Notes: a model not told the origin generated them from the sequence alone. DNA of 17,100 bases from Blastocatellia bacterium (GCA_003487805.1 DNNE01000159.1:1545-18644), one strand, 5' to 3'. Positions 6,141 through 13,627 are shown, numbered from the stretch's first letter. A program made the numbers and translations.

Positions 6141-8174
6141 CTACTCGGTCGCGACCGGCAACGTAATCGTGAAGGTCGTGCCGACGGCCACGTTCGATCG
6201 CACGTCCAGGCGACCTCCATGATCAGATAAAATACCATAACAGACGGCCAGTCCCAGCCCGGTGCCGCGACCGACGTCTTTAGTTGTGAAGAAAGGATCG
6301 AAGATCTTCGTCATATTTTCCGGCGAGATGCCAATGCCTGTGTCTTTTACCTGGACCAGCACGCGCGAGCCCGAGTGCGTCGCGCGCAAGGTAAGCGTTC
6401 CGCCGTCCGGCATCGCATCGATCGCGTTAGTTGCTAAGGCGACCACTGCTTGCTGCAATTGCCCAGCGTCGCCGAGGACCACCGGCAGATTGTCTTCGGC
6501 TTCAATGTCGATCCTGATGTTGTCACCGCGCTGTTGGTGAGTAACCAGACGGGCGGTGCCTTTGATTACTTCAGTCATATCAACCGGCACTCGTTGCCCG
6601 GCACGCAGCCGGCTGAAATCGAGTAAGCCGTTTGTGATCGACTTGCAACGAAAAGCTTCGTCGCGAATCAGACCGAGGTACTCACGCAAGTCATCGGCGT
6701 CCGGCGAGTTGCCAAACGCGCCTTCCTGGATTCGTTTCTCCAGAGACTCTGCGCAGGCTGCAATGGTCGCCAGAGGATTGTTGATTTCGTGGACGACGCC
6801 CGCAGCCAGGCGTCCTACAGCGGCAAGCTTCTCTGCGCGCGCGACTGCCCGATGGGCTTTGACACGCACGGTTATGTTTTCGCCAACGGTAATCACGTGC
6901 GTCACCCGCTTCGTTTCGCCGGCGCGCATCGGAATCTTGCTAATAAGCCAATGGTTGCTGTCGCCTTCATTGGTGACTGTCTCTTGCTCGACGCGGTGAA
7001 TCTCGCCGGTCGCGAACACTCTGCCGAACTCGCGTTCGAGCAACTCGCGATTCTGTTTGGTCAGCACCTCAAAAATGTTTTTGCCAAGAACGAATCCCCG
7101 CGGCAGACCGAGTTCGCCGAGCTCCCGGTTGCGGTTCCAGGCGACGATCCGGTATTCACGGTCGATCGCATAGAGCGACAAAGGCAGCGTGTCGATGATC
7201 GCTTCGGTGAAGCGCTGCTGCATTTCGGCTTCAGCCGTGCGGCGATCAACTTCTTCGGCCAGCGTCGCGGCGGATTCGCGCGCCTTCAGATATAACCGCG
7301 AAATCTGGGCCGCCAGGGCAGCTTGCTGCACCGCCGCATCAATCAGTCGATACTCACTTTCGCTGCAGTCTGATGCCTCAGCGAACGCAACCACCAAGGC
7401 CCCGGAATTCTTTTCACCGAGACCAATCGGAACTACATACTCGATCTTGTGCTCAGCATTGCGGAACATGAAATCCTTGCGATTGGTCAATCGCAGAGAT
7501 GAATCTGCTCGCGCCGATGCCAGCCACTTCTCAAGCCGCTTCTGATTTATGAGGGCGGAACTTCCGGCGCTTCCTTCGCGATCAAAAACACAAACCGCCA
7601 GACCTTTGCCGTTGTTCCGAATCGCACAGGCTGTTTGCGCCGCGTTGGTTCCCTCGAAGAGAGCTCCAGCTACCTGTCGCGCGACCTGCTCAGGATAGAG
7701 CGTGCGCAACAATCCGCGGCCGAGGTCGGCCAGAAAGCTTAACTCGCGATTGCTGCCGCGCAGGTCTGATTCGCGTTGCGCGATGCCCAGATGAGAGTTG
7801 ATGCGCGAAAGCAATTCACCCGGAGTCGAAGGCTTAACGATGTAATCATCAGCGCCCGCGGTAAATGCCTGGACCTTGAGACCCTCGCTGTCGTTCGCTG
7901 AGAACACGACCAGCGGAAGTTGCTTAAACGACGGCTGCGCACGCACCAAACGGCACAACGCGAGACCATCGACTTCCGGCAGCTCAACGTCGAGCATCAC
8001 CAGATCGCACGATTGCTCGCGCAACAAGCGCAAGGCTCCCGGCGCGTCGCTGACAGTGATCGTCTTGTGACCTGCGGTTTCGAAAATACTGCGCAGGCCG
8101 TCGCGTGCCGATCTGTCATCGTCGACTATGAGCAGAGTTGCGGCGGCGTGTCGTTCAATTGATGATAAAGCCAT
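6141..8174 (-). CDS. Soluble histidine kinase with N-terminal receiver (REC-GAF-PAS-HisKA-HATPase)
   Basis: Sensor kinase that should phosphorylate the NtrC-type regulator encoded next. From the preferred start (MALSSIERHAA) it has 677 residues: a receiver (about 10-130; DDD cluster, acceptor D62, K114), a GAF-like region (about 150-290), a coiled linker, a PAS domain (about 320-435; ALYAIDREYRIVAWNRN-type strand), a HisKA box AAGVVHEINNPLATI with phospho-His about 462, and a HATPase with N-box ATNAIDAMPDGG (N about 583), DTGIGIS and GRGTGLGLAVCYGILSDHGG. No membrane segment is visible, so it senses inside the cell. The N-terminal receiver suggests that it also receives phosphate from another kinase. 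An upstream in-frame start at 8267 would add a Pro/Arg-rich 31-residue extension that looks non-coding; neither start has a strong ribosome site. It is unlike membrane-anchored PrsK in lacking transmembrane helices. Confidence 0.93.
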   Translation of the reverse strand: MALSSIERHAAATLLIVDDDRSARDGLRSIFETAGHKTITVSDAPGALRLLREQSCDLVMLDVELPEVDGLALCRLVRAQPSFKQLPLVVFSANDSEGLKVQAFTAGADDYIVKPSTPGELLSRINSHLGIAQRESDLRGSNRELSFLADLGRGLLRTLYPEQVARQVAGALFEGTNAAQTACAIRNNGKGLAVCVFDREGSAGSSALINQKRLEKWLASARADSSLRLTNRKDFMFRNAEHKIEYVVPIGLGEKNSGALVVAFAEASDCSESEYRLIDAAVQQAALAAQISRLYLKARESAATLAEEVDRRTAEAEMQQRFTEAIIDTLPLSLYAIDREYRIVAWNRNRELGELGLPRGFVLGKNIFEVLTKQNRELLEREFGRVFATGEIHRVEQETVTNEGDSNHWLISKIPMRAGETKRVTHVITVGENITVRVKAHRAVARAEKLAAVGRLAAGVVHEINNPLATIAACAESLEKRIQEGAFGNSPDADDLREYLGLIRDEAFRCKSITNGLLDFSRLRAGQRVPVDMTEVIKGTARLVTHQQRGDNIRIDIEAEDNLPVVLGDAGQLQQAVVALATNAIDAMPDGGTLTLRATHSGSRVLVQVKDTGIGISPENMTKIFDPFFTTKDVGRGTGLGLAVCYGILSDHGGRLDVRSNVAVGTTFTITLPVATE

Positions 8175-8655
8175 TCGAATCGGTGTTAAGAGTCTGAGAG
8201 TCTGATCACAGACTTCTCGGCATTGAGGCGGGCGCAAAGGCATGGGACGCTCTGGGCGGAGCGGCACAATCTAGGACAAGGCGCTGGATTTAAGCGGCCG
8301 TCAGAACGGCGGCCGATTGCGGGATAGACGATTCGTGGTCCCGCTTGCCACTCTTCCAATTTGACGGTTCGAGGGGCTAATTGTCAAGGATTAGTTGATT
8401 GCCCGGCGTTACCGCACGTTTAAGATACTTTTTCTAAGACAACCGGTTAGGTGTGCCCGGTGCGAAAGTTTGCAAATACGAACGGCAAGCCATATCTGGC
8501 AGAAAAAAGTCTGCGCCGAAAGCGATCACCGGAGCAACTCGGCATTTCACTTGCGGCGCATGACTGGGCAAGTTAACGGACGCTTGCACGCATCCGTTAC
8601 CTGGGGTGTTGGGGCTAAATCAATTCGCGATAGGCTACCGCTTCAAGAATCTTAC

Positions 8656-8711
8656 GCGGCTAGCGGGCCCAGTGCGGTGGGCCCGTCCAGCGGTAAACGC
8701 TAACTAGCCGC
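8656..8711. repeat. Branched palindromic element (outer stem enclosing two hairpins)
   Basis: Outer arms GCGGCTAG (8656-8663) and CTAGCCGC (8704-8711) pair perfectly and enclose CGGGCCCA-GTGCGG-TGGGCCCG (8664-8685) and AGCG-GTAAA-CGCT (8689-8701). The three stems make a three-way junction, an arrangement also seen in the unrelated element at 11840-11896. Whether it acts as RNA or as a DNA repeat is unknown. Confidence 0.55.
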
Positions 8712-8813
8712 ATGCTCTCCTTAACAACCCGCGTGCCGATCATTCTCTACACGCAATCCGAATATTTTCGCGCAAATAATAAGCCGAGTCTCGCTCATGA
8801 GAGATTTTCGAAC

Positions 8814-8864
8814 TCTCACTTTTCAAACTGACAGGTCAAAGTGAGAATTAGGCCTGTATGTCAG
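8814..8864 (+). promoter_or_regulatory. Pair of mutually exclusive hairpins upstream of the MFS gene
   Basis: TCTCACTTT (8814-8822) pairs with AAAGTGAGA (8838-8846). An alternative pairing joins CTGACAGG (8828-8835) with CCTGTATGTCAG (8853-8864), with a small bulge. The two overlap and cannot form together, the layout of an attenuator or RNA switch. No T-run follows, and the fold may be chance. Confidence 0.3.
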
Positions 8865-8972
8865 GGACAGAAGAGGGCTTCTAATAAACATAACGCCCGG
8901 CACGAACGTAGAAACGTTACTCAATGAACTTGGTTGACAATCTTAAGTGGCACAGTGCACCTTTCATGAACT

Positions 8973-10337
8973 TTGAGTTCGCAACCAACAACTAAGACTC
9001 CGGCCAAGAAACGAGCGTCGCGCCAGACCGTCGGCTATGGCGAACTGTTGCGTGGCAACCGACCGTTTCGTCTTCTGTGGCTGGGCCAGGTTGTGAGCCA
9101 GATGGGGGATTGGTTCGACACGATCGCTGTTTACACGATCGCTTTGAGGCTTACTGGTTCGAGTCGCTCAGTCGCGCTCATCATGGTGGCGCGTTTTTTG
9201 CCGACGGTAGTGTTGGGGCCGGGTGCGGGCGTGATCGCGGATCGATTCAGCCGGCGCTCGATAATGATCGCCGCTGACATCATGCGCGCGATCGTCGTGC
9301 TCGGATTTTTGTTTGTGCGTCGACCAGATCAAATGTGGCTGGTTTATCTTCTCACCGTTTTACAGCTCGCATTTTCAGCATTCTTCGAGCCGGCGAAAAC
9401 CGCTGCCATTCCGTCGATCGTTTCTGATCGCGAATTGGTGCCGGCCAATGCCATCGCCGCGGTGACCTGGTCCGTGATGCTCACGCTGGGCGCAGCAATT
9501 GGTGGTTTTGTCACCGGATTATTCGGCACGAACGCCGCGTTCATTTTGGATTCGCTGACTTTCGTCGCTTCGGCAATTCTGATTGGGAGTGTTAGTTTCC
9601 CGCACCGCCCACCCCGGGTGAAGTCCAAGGCCACGGTCGGAAAAGTATTAGGCATCACCGAGACGATCGAAGGCATGCGTTACGTCAATCATCGGCCACG
9701 TGTGTTGGCCTACTTACTCGTTAAGCCGGCGTGGGGTATGGGTGGAGGCATTCTCACATTGCTTGCTGTTTTCGGCGAACGAGTGTTTCCGGTTGCCGGC
9801 AAAGCCGCAACTGGCATTGGCGTATTATTCACCGCTCGGGGAATCGGCACTGCCGTTGGCCCATTCATCGCGCGCCGGTGGGCCGGCGAGACACGCTCGC
9901 AAATGCAAAATGCGATCGCGATTGGATTTCTGATCGGCGGGGCTTTCTACATCGCCTTCGGCGTCACCCACAGTTTCGCCTTCGCGCTCTTGTTCTTAGC
10001 GATCGCGCACGCGGGTGGAAGCATTCTGTGGGTCTTTTCAACCGTCCTCTTGCAACGCGCGACCGAGGATCAATTTCGCGGGCGCGTGTTTGCGGCGGAA
10101 TTAGGTCTGGCGACGCTGACGATGGCGGCGTCGAATTATCTGGTCGGCGAGTTGATGGATCGCTTTGGATTATCTCCGCGCGTCGTCACGGCGGGGGTGG
10201 GAACCTTCTTTATGATGCCAGGCATCATTTGGTTCCTGACGCAGAAATGGTGGGACCGCAAAGAAAAGTTTCCGCCGTCCGCAGTGACGACGGAACAAAT
10301 CGCGGCGGCCATGGAAACTGAGCACTTCGAGATCTAG
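8973..10337 (+). CDS. Major facilitator superfamily transporter, DHA3/MFS_3-like exporter
   Basis: A 454-residue inner-membrane protein with about 12 hydrophobic segments. The N-terminus is basic (KTPAKKRASR), then GNRPFRLLWLGQVVSQMGDWFDTIAVYTIAL forms helix 1, typical of the group that includes EntS-like and macrolide-type exporters. The MFS motif A appears between helices 2 and 3 as GVIADRFSRR. The family moves small hydrophobic or siderophore-like molecules outward using the proton gradient; the substrate here cannot be told. The C-terminus is a cytosolic charged tail. The start is TTG at 8973, since the in-frame codon at 8967-8969 is a stop; the ATG at 8966 is out of frame. The ribosome site is poor. 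It heads a + strand cluster with the LOG and SDR genes, but a long inverted repeat separates it from the next gene. Confidence 0.9.
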   Translation: MSSQPTTKTPAKKRASRQTVGYGELLRGNRPFRLLWLGQVVSQMGDWFDTIAVYTIALRLTGSSRSVALIMVARFLPTVVLGPGAGVIADRFSRRSIMIAADIMRAIVVLGFLFVRRPDQMWLVYLLTVLQLAFSAFFEPAKTAAIPSIVSDRELVPANAIAAVTWSVMLTLGAAIGGFVTGLFGTNAAFILDSLTFVASAILIGSVSFPHRPPRVKSKATVGKVLGITETIEGMRYVNHRPRVLAYLLVKPAWGMGGGILTLLAVFGERVFPVAGKAATGIGVLFTARGIGTAVGPFIARRWAGETRSQMQNAIAIGFLIGGAFYIAFGVTHSFAFALLFLAIAHAGGSILWVFSTVLLQRATEDQFRGRVFAAELGLATLTMAASNYLVGELMDRFGLSPRVVTAGVGTFFMMPGIIWFLTQKWWDRKEKFPPSAVTTEQIAAAMETEHFEI

Positions 10338-10345
10338 CCCGTCGA

Positions 10346-10420
10346 CGTTTAGAGGCGGGCTACCGCCCGCCTTTTATGATCGCTGAGAGAAAATGGCGGG
10401 CAGTAGCCCGCCTCTAAACG
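10346..10420. repeat. Long inverted repeat between the MFS and LOG genes
   Basis: Arms of 26 bases (10346-10371 and 10395-10420) match at 25 of 26 positions and flank 23 bases. Each arm contains the nested palindrome GGCGGGC/GCCCGCC separated by a few bases, so it can fold as one long stem or two short hairpins. The key core is GGCGGGCTAC in one arm and GTAGCCCGCC in the other. It ends only 3 bases before the ATG of the LOG gene, leaving no room for a ribosome site other than the repeat itself. Confidence 0.85.
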
Positions 10421-10423
10421 CTA

Positions 10424-10963
10424 ATGAAGATCAAGATTGGCGTCATGGGATCTGCACAAGCGGCCGCGACGCCGACAATCAGTGAGACTGCAATCTCTTT
10501 GGGCCACGCGATCGCAGCGCGCGATCTTATTCTCCTTAGCGGAGCCACGACTGGAGTCATTCATCTCGTCGGCAAAACCGCACGCGACGCGGGCGCGTTT
10601 CACATTGGCATCTCACCGGCTGAAAATGAACGCAAGCATGTTGAGAGTTTTCAACTGCCAACCGACGCGTGCGACGCAATTGTCTACACCGGCTTCGGCC
10701 TAAAAGGCCGGAACGTCGTCTTAGTGCGCACGTGTGACATCGTCGTGTTCATCGCCGGTTCGATCGGCTCTCTCAACGAATTCACGATCGCGTACGATGA
10801 GGGCAAGATCATTGGCTGCCTGGCGGGAACCGGTGGAGTCGCAGACGAGATCAAAAGCATCGCGGAAACATTTCCGAAGAAGACAAAAGCGCGCATTGTT
10901 TATGATGATGATCCCGCGAAGCTGATTGACCGATGCTTGGAAGTCCGCGCAGCGGGGCAGTAG
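10424..10963 (+). CDS. LOG/SLOG-family Rossmann-fold nucleotide-binding protein
   Basis: A 179-residue protein with the alternating strand/helix pattern of the SLOG superfamily (TIGR00725-like, formerly lysine-decarboxylase-like). It opens with the first strand KIKIGVMGSA, continues with LILLSGATTGVIHLVGKTARDAG (glycine-rich loop and helix), and then GSIGSLNEFTIAYDEGKIIG, which sits where family members have PGGxGTxxE; the Glu is kept but the Pro and the first Gly are not. Relatives release cytokinin bases from nucleotides or bind nucleotide-derived ligands, and I cannot tell which applies. The ATG at 10424 fits the first strand but has no ribosome site, only the inverted repeat directly before it. 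The stop TAG (10961-10963) is inside the next palindromic element, so its present C-terminus (AAGQ) may be set by that insertion. Confidence 0.78.
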   Translation: MKIKIGVMGSAQAAATPTISETAISLGHAIAARDLILLSGATTGVIHLVGKTARDAGAFHIGISPAENERKHVESFQLPTDACDAIVYTGFGLKGRNVVLVRTCDIVVFIAGSIGSLNEFTIAYDEGKIIGCLAGTGGVADEIKSIAETFPKKTKARIVYDDDPAKLIDRCLEVRAAGQ

Positions 10964-11026
10964 CCCGCGCGTGAGCAAGGGCGTTGTTGCGGACGCGCCC
11001 TCCCTGACGGTCGGGCTACGTGCCCC
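10954..11026. repeat. REP-like hairpin, copy 1 (supplies the LOG stop codon)
   Basis: GGGGCA-G-TAGCCCG (10954-10967) pairs with CGGGCTA-CG-TGCCCC (11012-11026). Inside, AGGGC (about 10977-10981) pairs with GCCCT (about 10997-11001), and CGTGAG nearly pairs with CTGACG. It shares layout and most bases with 13628-13693. The TAG of the left arm is the stop codon of the LOG gene. Confidence 0.85.
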
Positions 11027-11052
11027 GGCCTTAATGCGAAGAGGGTCGACTT

Positions 11053-11844
11053 ATGGACCTTGGAATAAGAAATCGAGTCGCCATCGTCGCCGCTGCCAGT
11101 CGCGGCATTGGCTTCGCTTGCGCGCGCGAGTTGGCGCGTGAAGGCGTGCGCGTCTTCTTGTGTTCGCGAGATGCTAGCCACGCATCAGAAGCTGCGCAGA
11201 AAATTCACGAAGAGACCGGCGGGGACGTCGCCGGCATTGCGTGCGACGTTACCAACGACGCGGATGTCCAGGCGTTCGTAAATCTCGCGCTCAAACGCGG
11301 CGGACAAATTGATATCTGTGTGACTAACGCCGGTGGTCCACCCGCGAAGAGTTTCGCCGAAACTGATCTGGACATGTTTCGTCAGGCCTTTGAGCAAAAC
11401 GCGTTGTCCGCGATCAGACTTGCGAAGCTCGCACTTCCCGGCATGCTCGATCGAAAATGGGGACGCATCATCAACATCACTTCCGTTTCCGTGAAGCAGC
11501 CAATCGACGGCTTGCTGCTCTCGAATACAGTGCGCGCAGGATTGACTGGGTGGGCCAAGACCGTTTCGAACGAGGTGGCCGCGCAGGGAGTAACGGTCAA
11601 TAACGTCGCTCCCGGTTACACGTTGACTGAGCGGCAGGACGAACTCGCCGAAGTGCGCGGCAAAGCCGCAGGCAAATCGAAACAGGAGGTGATTGAGTCG
11701 TGGGCGTTGCAAGCGCCAATACATCGCATGGCCCAGCCGGAAGAAATCGCGGCTGCAGTCGCGTTCCTCGCTTCAGAACGCGCGTCTTACATTACCGGTG
11801 TGACGTTGGCAGTTGATGGCGGCTGGGTGAAGAGTCTGCTGTAG
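11053..11844 (+). CDS. SDR-superfamily protein with altered active site (BKR-like, cd05344-type)
   Basis: A 263-residue Rossmann protein of normal SDR length. The cofactor loop reads AAASRGIG (13-20) instead of TGxxxGIG. NNAG is replaced by TNAGG (91-95), catalytic Asn N116 is kept (FEQNAL), and Ser S144 is kept (NITS). At the expected YxxxK place the sequence is S157-N-T-V-R161, so the Tyr and Lys that normally carry out hydride-coupled proton transfer are missing. The C-terminal part (NNVAPGYTLTERQDE, PEEIAAAVAFLASERASYITGVTLAVDGGW) is standard. Such members form a known BKR-like SDR subgroup lacking the tetrad; their reaction is unclear. GAGG (11041-11044) lies 8 bases before the ATG. The stop TAG lies in the palindrome that follows. 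It is tempting to call it FabG, but the missing residues argue against that. Confidence 0.88.
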   Translation: MDLGIRNRVAIVAAASRGIGFACARELAREGVRVFLCSRDASHASEAAQKIHEETGGDVAGIACDVTNDADVQAFVNLALKRGGQIDICVTNAGGPPAKSFAETDLDMFRQAFEQNALSAIRLAKLALPGMLDRKWGRIINITSVSVKQPIDGLLLSNTVRAGLTGWAKTVSNEVAAQGVTVNNVAPGYTLTERQDELAEVRGKAAGKSKQEVIESWALQAPIHRMAQPEEIAAAVAFLASERASYITGVTLAVDGGWVKSLL

Positions 11845-11896
11845 CGCAACTTGTTAAGTTGCGTGAGCTAATCGCAAGCTAACAGCTTGCGCTACA
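11840..11896. repeat. Branched palindromic element carrying the SDR stop codon
   Basis: Outer arms TGTAG (11840-11844) and CTACA (11892-11896) enclose two 8-bp hairpins, CGCAACTT-GTT-AAGTTGCG (11845-11863) and CGCAAGCT-AAC-AGCTTGCG (11873-11891). The loops GTT and AAC are complementary. TGTAGCGCAA and TTGCGCTACA also pair over 10 bases as one long stem. The SDR stop (11842-11844) is the TAG of the left arm. Confidence 0.85.
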
Positions 11897-11917
11897 TTCG
11901 GCGCTATACTGATCGCG

Positions 11918-12178
11918 ATGGCGCGCGGTTGGGAAAGCAAATCAGTCGAGGATCAAATCGACGCGGCGAAAGCGGACAGAGACGCGCAGATTAAACCTCG
12001 CCTAACCCAGGAACAGCGCGAGCAGCGGGAACTAAAGCAATCGCTGCGGCTGTCGCGCGCGCAAACCCTCAGGCGTTTGCATGCAGCAACCAACGATCGC
12101 TATCGAGCGCAGCTTCAATCGGCGTTGGATCATCTCGATGCTCAGTTAGCGCAATGCGAAGTCAATTCCGATAAATAA
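11918..12178 (+). CDS. Small charged helical protein, unknown function
   Basis: An 86-residue protein, MARGWESKSVEDQIDAAKAD..., very rich in Arg, Gln, Glu and Ala, with a long heptad-like helical run (RLTQEQREQRELKQSLRLSR, then LRRLHAATNDRYRAQLQSALDHL). No signal peptide or cysteine pair is seen. I recall similar short proteins in Acidobacteriota but cannot name a family. There is no clear ribosome site. TATACT (11905-11910) ends 7 bases before the ATG, so a leaderless transcript is conceivable. It converges on the cytochrome gene with only 10 bases between the stops. Coding is supported by biased composition, the absence of a competing frame and the tight fit between neighbours. Confidence 0.65.
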   Translation: MARGWESKSVEDQIDAAKADRDAQIKPRLTQEQREQRELKQSLRLSRAQTLRRLHAATNDRYRAQLQSALDHLDAQLAQCEVNSDK

Positions 12179-12188
12179 ACTCTGCGGC

Positions 12189-13457
12189 TTACGGATTCGG
12201 CGACGCAGCGGCCGCCGGCATCTTGAACTTCGAATCGTCAACCGCCGTGTTCACCTTCATTTCCGTAAACGTGCGGGTTGAAACTGGATTGCCTGACTCG
12301 ATCGTCGAGCTGCGAGCGATGAATCCAAACTTCACTCCATCGATTTCGCGATAATCTTCCACATCCAGTTGGTCTGGAATATTTCCGACCATCGTCGGAG
12401 TGAAAGTTACCCGGCGAAGCAGTAATCCGGTGGCCGCATCGAAATAGAAGCGCAGACGTTTACCATCGGCGGTCGCGCCGTCCGTCACGTAGACATCGCG
12501 ATCGCCAATCTTGTCGCGGCGAACCCTGGGCGGTCGTGCGTATTGATCCTTGAGACTAATCAGAACAAATAGACCGTTTCCGGCTTTGAAGGTGGCCAAT
12601 TCCCCGCCCGTGATTTCGCGAACGCCGCGTGCAGTTTTCTCCCAACCAACTTGTCCGTCGAAGCCGCGCTCGAAAGCACCCTGCGGCGTCGTCACCATGA
12701 AATAAAACTTATCGCCGGACTGTAACAGCTCAAACTGGAAGGCATTGCCATTGGCTTGAGCGATTGTGCCTTTGGCGGTGCGAGTTTTGAGTTTGCCGAT
12801 TCCCGCCTGTCCGCCGATTGCCGCGATGTACTTATTGAATATGTCATCCGCGCTCGGCATCGCGGGCGTAGGATTCGGTGAAGCCTGGGCTTGGCCCGCC
12901 GGAGGCGTAGCGCCACCCGCCCCTGGCCCCGCACCGCCCGGATTCGCCGCCGCCGGCGAAGGTATGGGCAGTGGCAGAGTTGGAACGGATTGTGGCTGAT
13001 TACGTCCGCGATGGCAGGTGTAACAGGACACCTGCAGGGTTCCCTTGAAAGTAGTCTTGTTAATATCCAGGACCATCTTGATCATTTCGCGCGCAGTATT
13101 CTTCTCGGGCTTGGTGTCGGCCGCGTAATCCCACTGCCCATTGTTATTGACGTGGCAGAAATTGCATCGACGTCCCATCGACGACGCAAAATAATTCATC
13201 ACCGGGATGAGCTGCGACGCCGGCAAGTCGCCCAGGAGCTTGATATTTTTCTCACGGCCTTCCTGAGCCACGGTCTTTTCTTGCGTGCCCGGCGCAGCTG
13301 GCGTCTGGACTGGAACAGGCATTCCCAGCGACGCATACAAAGCGGCAAACTTATCTTCGTTTGCGGCAGCCTTCTGTGCGCGAAGGTTGCTGATTACCAC
13401 CACAGCGCAAGCGCAGGCCAGGACAACGACGATGAATCTCAGGACATGTAGTTTCAT
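12189..13457 (-). CDS. Diheme c-type cytochrome (reaction-centre cytochrome type) fused to a LolA-like domain
   Basis: A 422-residue exported protein. A hydrophobic signal or anchor (about 5-25) is followed by a cytochrome part with CNFCH (98-102) and CYTCH (145-149), the two covalent haem sites, in the arrangement EREKNIKLLGDLPASQLIPVMNYFASSMGRRC typical of photosynthetic reaction-centre cytochrome-like proteins common in Acidobacteriota. A Pro/Ala/Gly linker (about 157-200) leads to a beta-rich domain (about 203-420: FQFELLQSGDKFYFMV, FDGQVGWE, GKRLRFYFDAATGLLLRRV, DYREIDGVKFGF) like outer-membrane lipoprotein-sorting or MucB/LolA-type folds. It probably acts in the periplasm in electron transfer. 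GGAG (13464-13467) is placed 6 bases before the ATG. It is transcribed in the same direction as the transglycosylase gene, but a terminator lies between, so it probably has its own promoter. The role of the C-terminal domain is unknown. Confidence 0.87.
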   Translation of the reverse strand: MKLHVLRFIVVVLACACAVVVISNLRAQKAAANEDKFAALYASLGMPVPVQTPAAPGTQEKTVAQEGREKNIKLLGDLPASQLIPVMNYFASSMGRRCNFCHVNNNGQWDYAADTKPEKNTAREMIKMVLDINKTTFKGTLQVSCYTCHRGRNQPQSVPTLPLPIPSPAAANPGGAGPGAGGATPPAGQAQASPNPTPAMPSADDIFNKYIAAIGGQAGIGKLKTRTAKGTIAQANGNAFQFELLQSGDKFYFMVTTPQGAFERGFDGQVGWEKTARGVREITGGELATFKAGNGLFVLISLKDQYARPPRVRRDKIGDRDVYVTDGATADGKRLRFYFDAATGLLLRRVTFTPTMVGNIPDQLDVEDYREIDGVKFGFIARSSTIESGNPVSTRTFTEMKVNTAVDDSKFKMPAAAASPNP

Positions 13458-13587
13458 TTTTTGCTCCGATGATTTTTGGGCTCCAGGTCAAACCCAGCTA
13501 ACCAGTAATGTTTGGGAAGACTAACGGCAGGCAGTTATAGACTGAAACCAGCGATCGATGCAACGCGAGACGAAGAGAAGGACTGCG

Positions 13588-13620
13588 GAAAAGCAAAACA
13601 CCCGGCGCCGGGGCCGGGTG
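13588..13620 (-). terminator. Rho-independent terminator after the transglycosylase gene
   Basis: CACCCGGC (13599-13606), 6-base loop, GCCGGGTG (13613-13620): a perfect 8-bp GC stem. On the - strand it is followed by TTTTGCTTTTCC, an interrupted T-run, fitting termination of the transcript from 14968. Confidence 0.75.
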
Positions 13621-13627
13621 CTCGTGT

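Larger units (their letters stand above)
8175..8972. other. About 800 bases without a credible gene, rich in hairpins
   Basis: Divergent upstream region of the kinase (-) and the MFS gene (+). A 102-codon frame at 8395-8703 has a TTG start, no ribosome site and an Arg/Ser/His-rich translation with no recognisable pattern, so I do not call it. Hairpins visible include GCGGGA/TCCCGC (about 8318-8345), TAACGGA/TCCGTTA (8574-8580 and 8593-8599), GAGAG/CTCTC (about 8800-8817) and the two larger structures listed separately. A TTGACA at 8934-8939 lacks a -10 at normal spacing. The stretch could hold a small RNA or a decayed element; nothing identifies it. Confidence 0.55.

Noticed and set aside
8395..8703. 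102-codon open frame in the kinase/MFS spacer
   Set aside because: TTG start without ribosome site, no recognisable domain, composition unlike its neighbours, and it runs through a palindromic element.
8656..8711. Integron attC-like site
   Set aside because: Palindromic, but it lacks the paired RYYYAAC/GTTRRRY core sites, and there is no integrase or cassette pattern around it.
8948..8964. TGGCAC box before the MFS gene as a sigma-54 site
   Set aside because: The -24 half matches, but CT rather than GC is at the -12 position.
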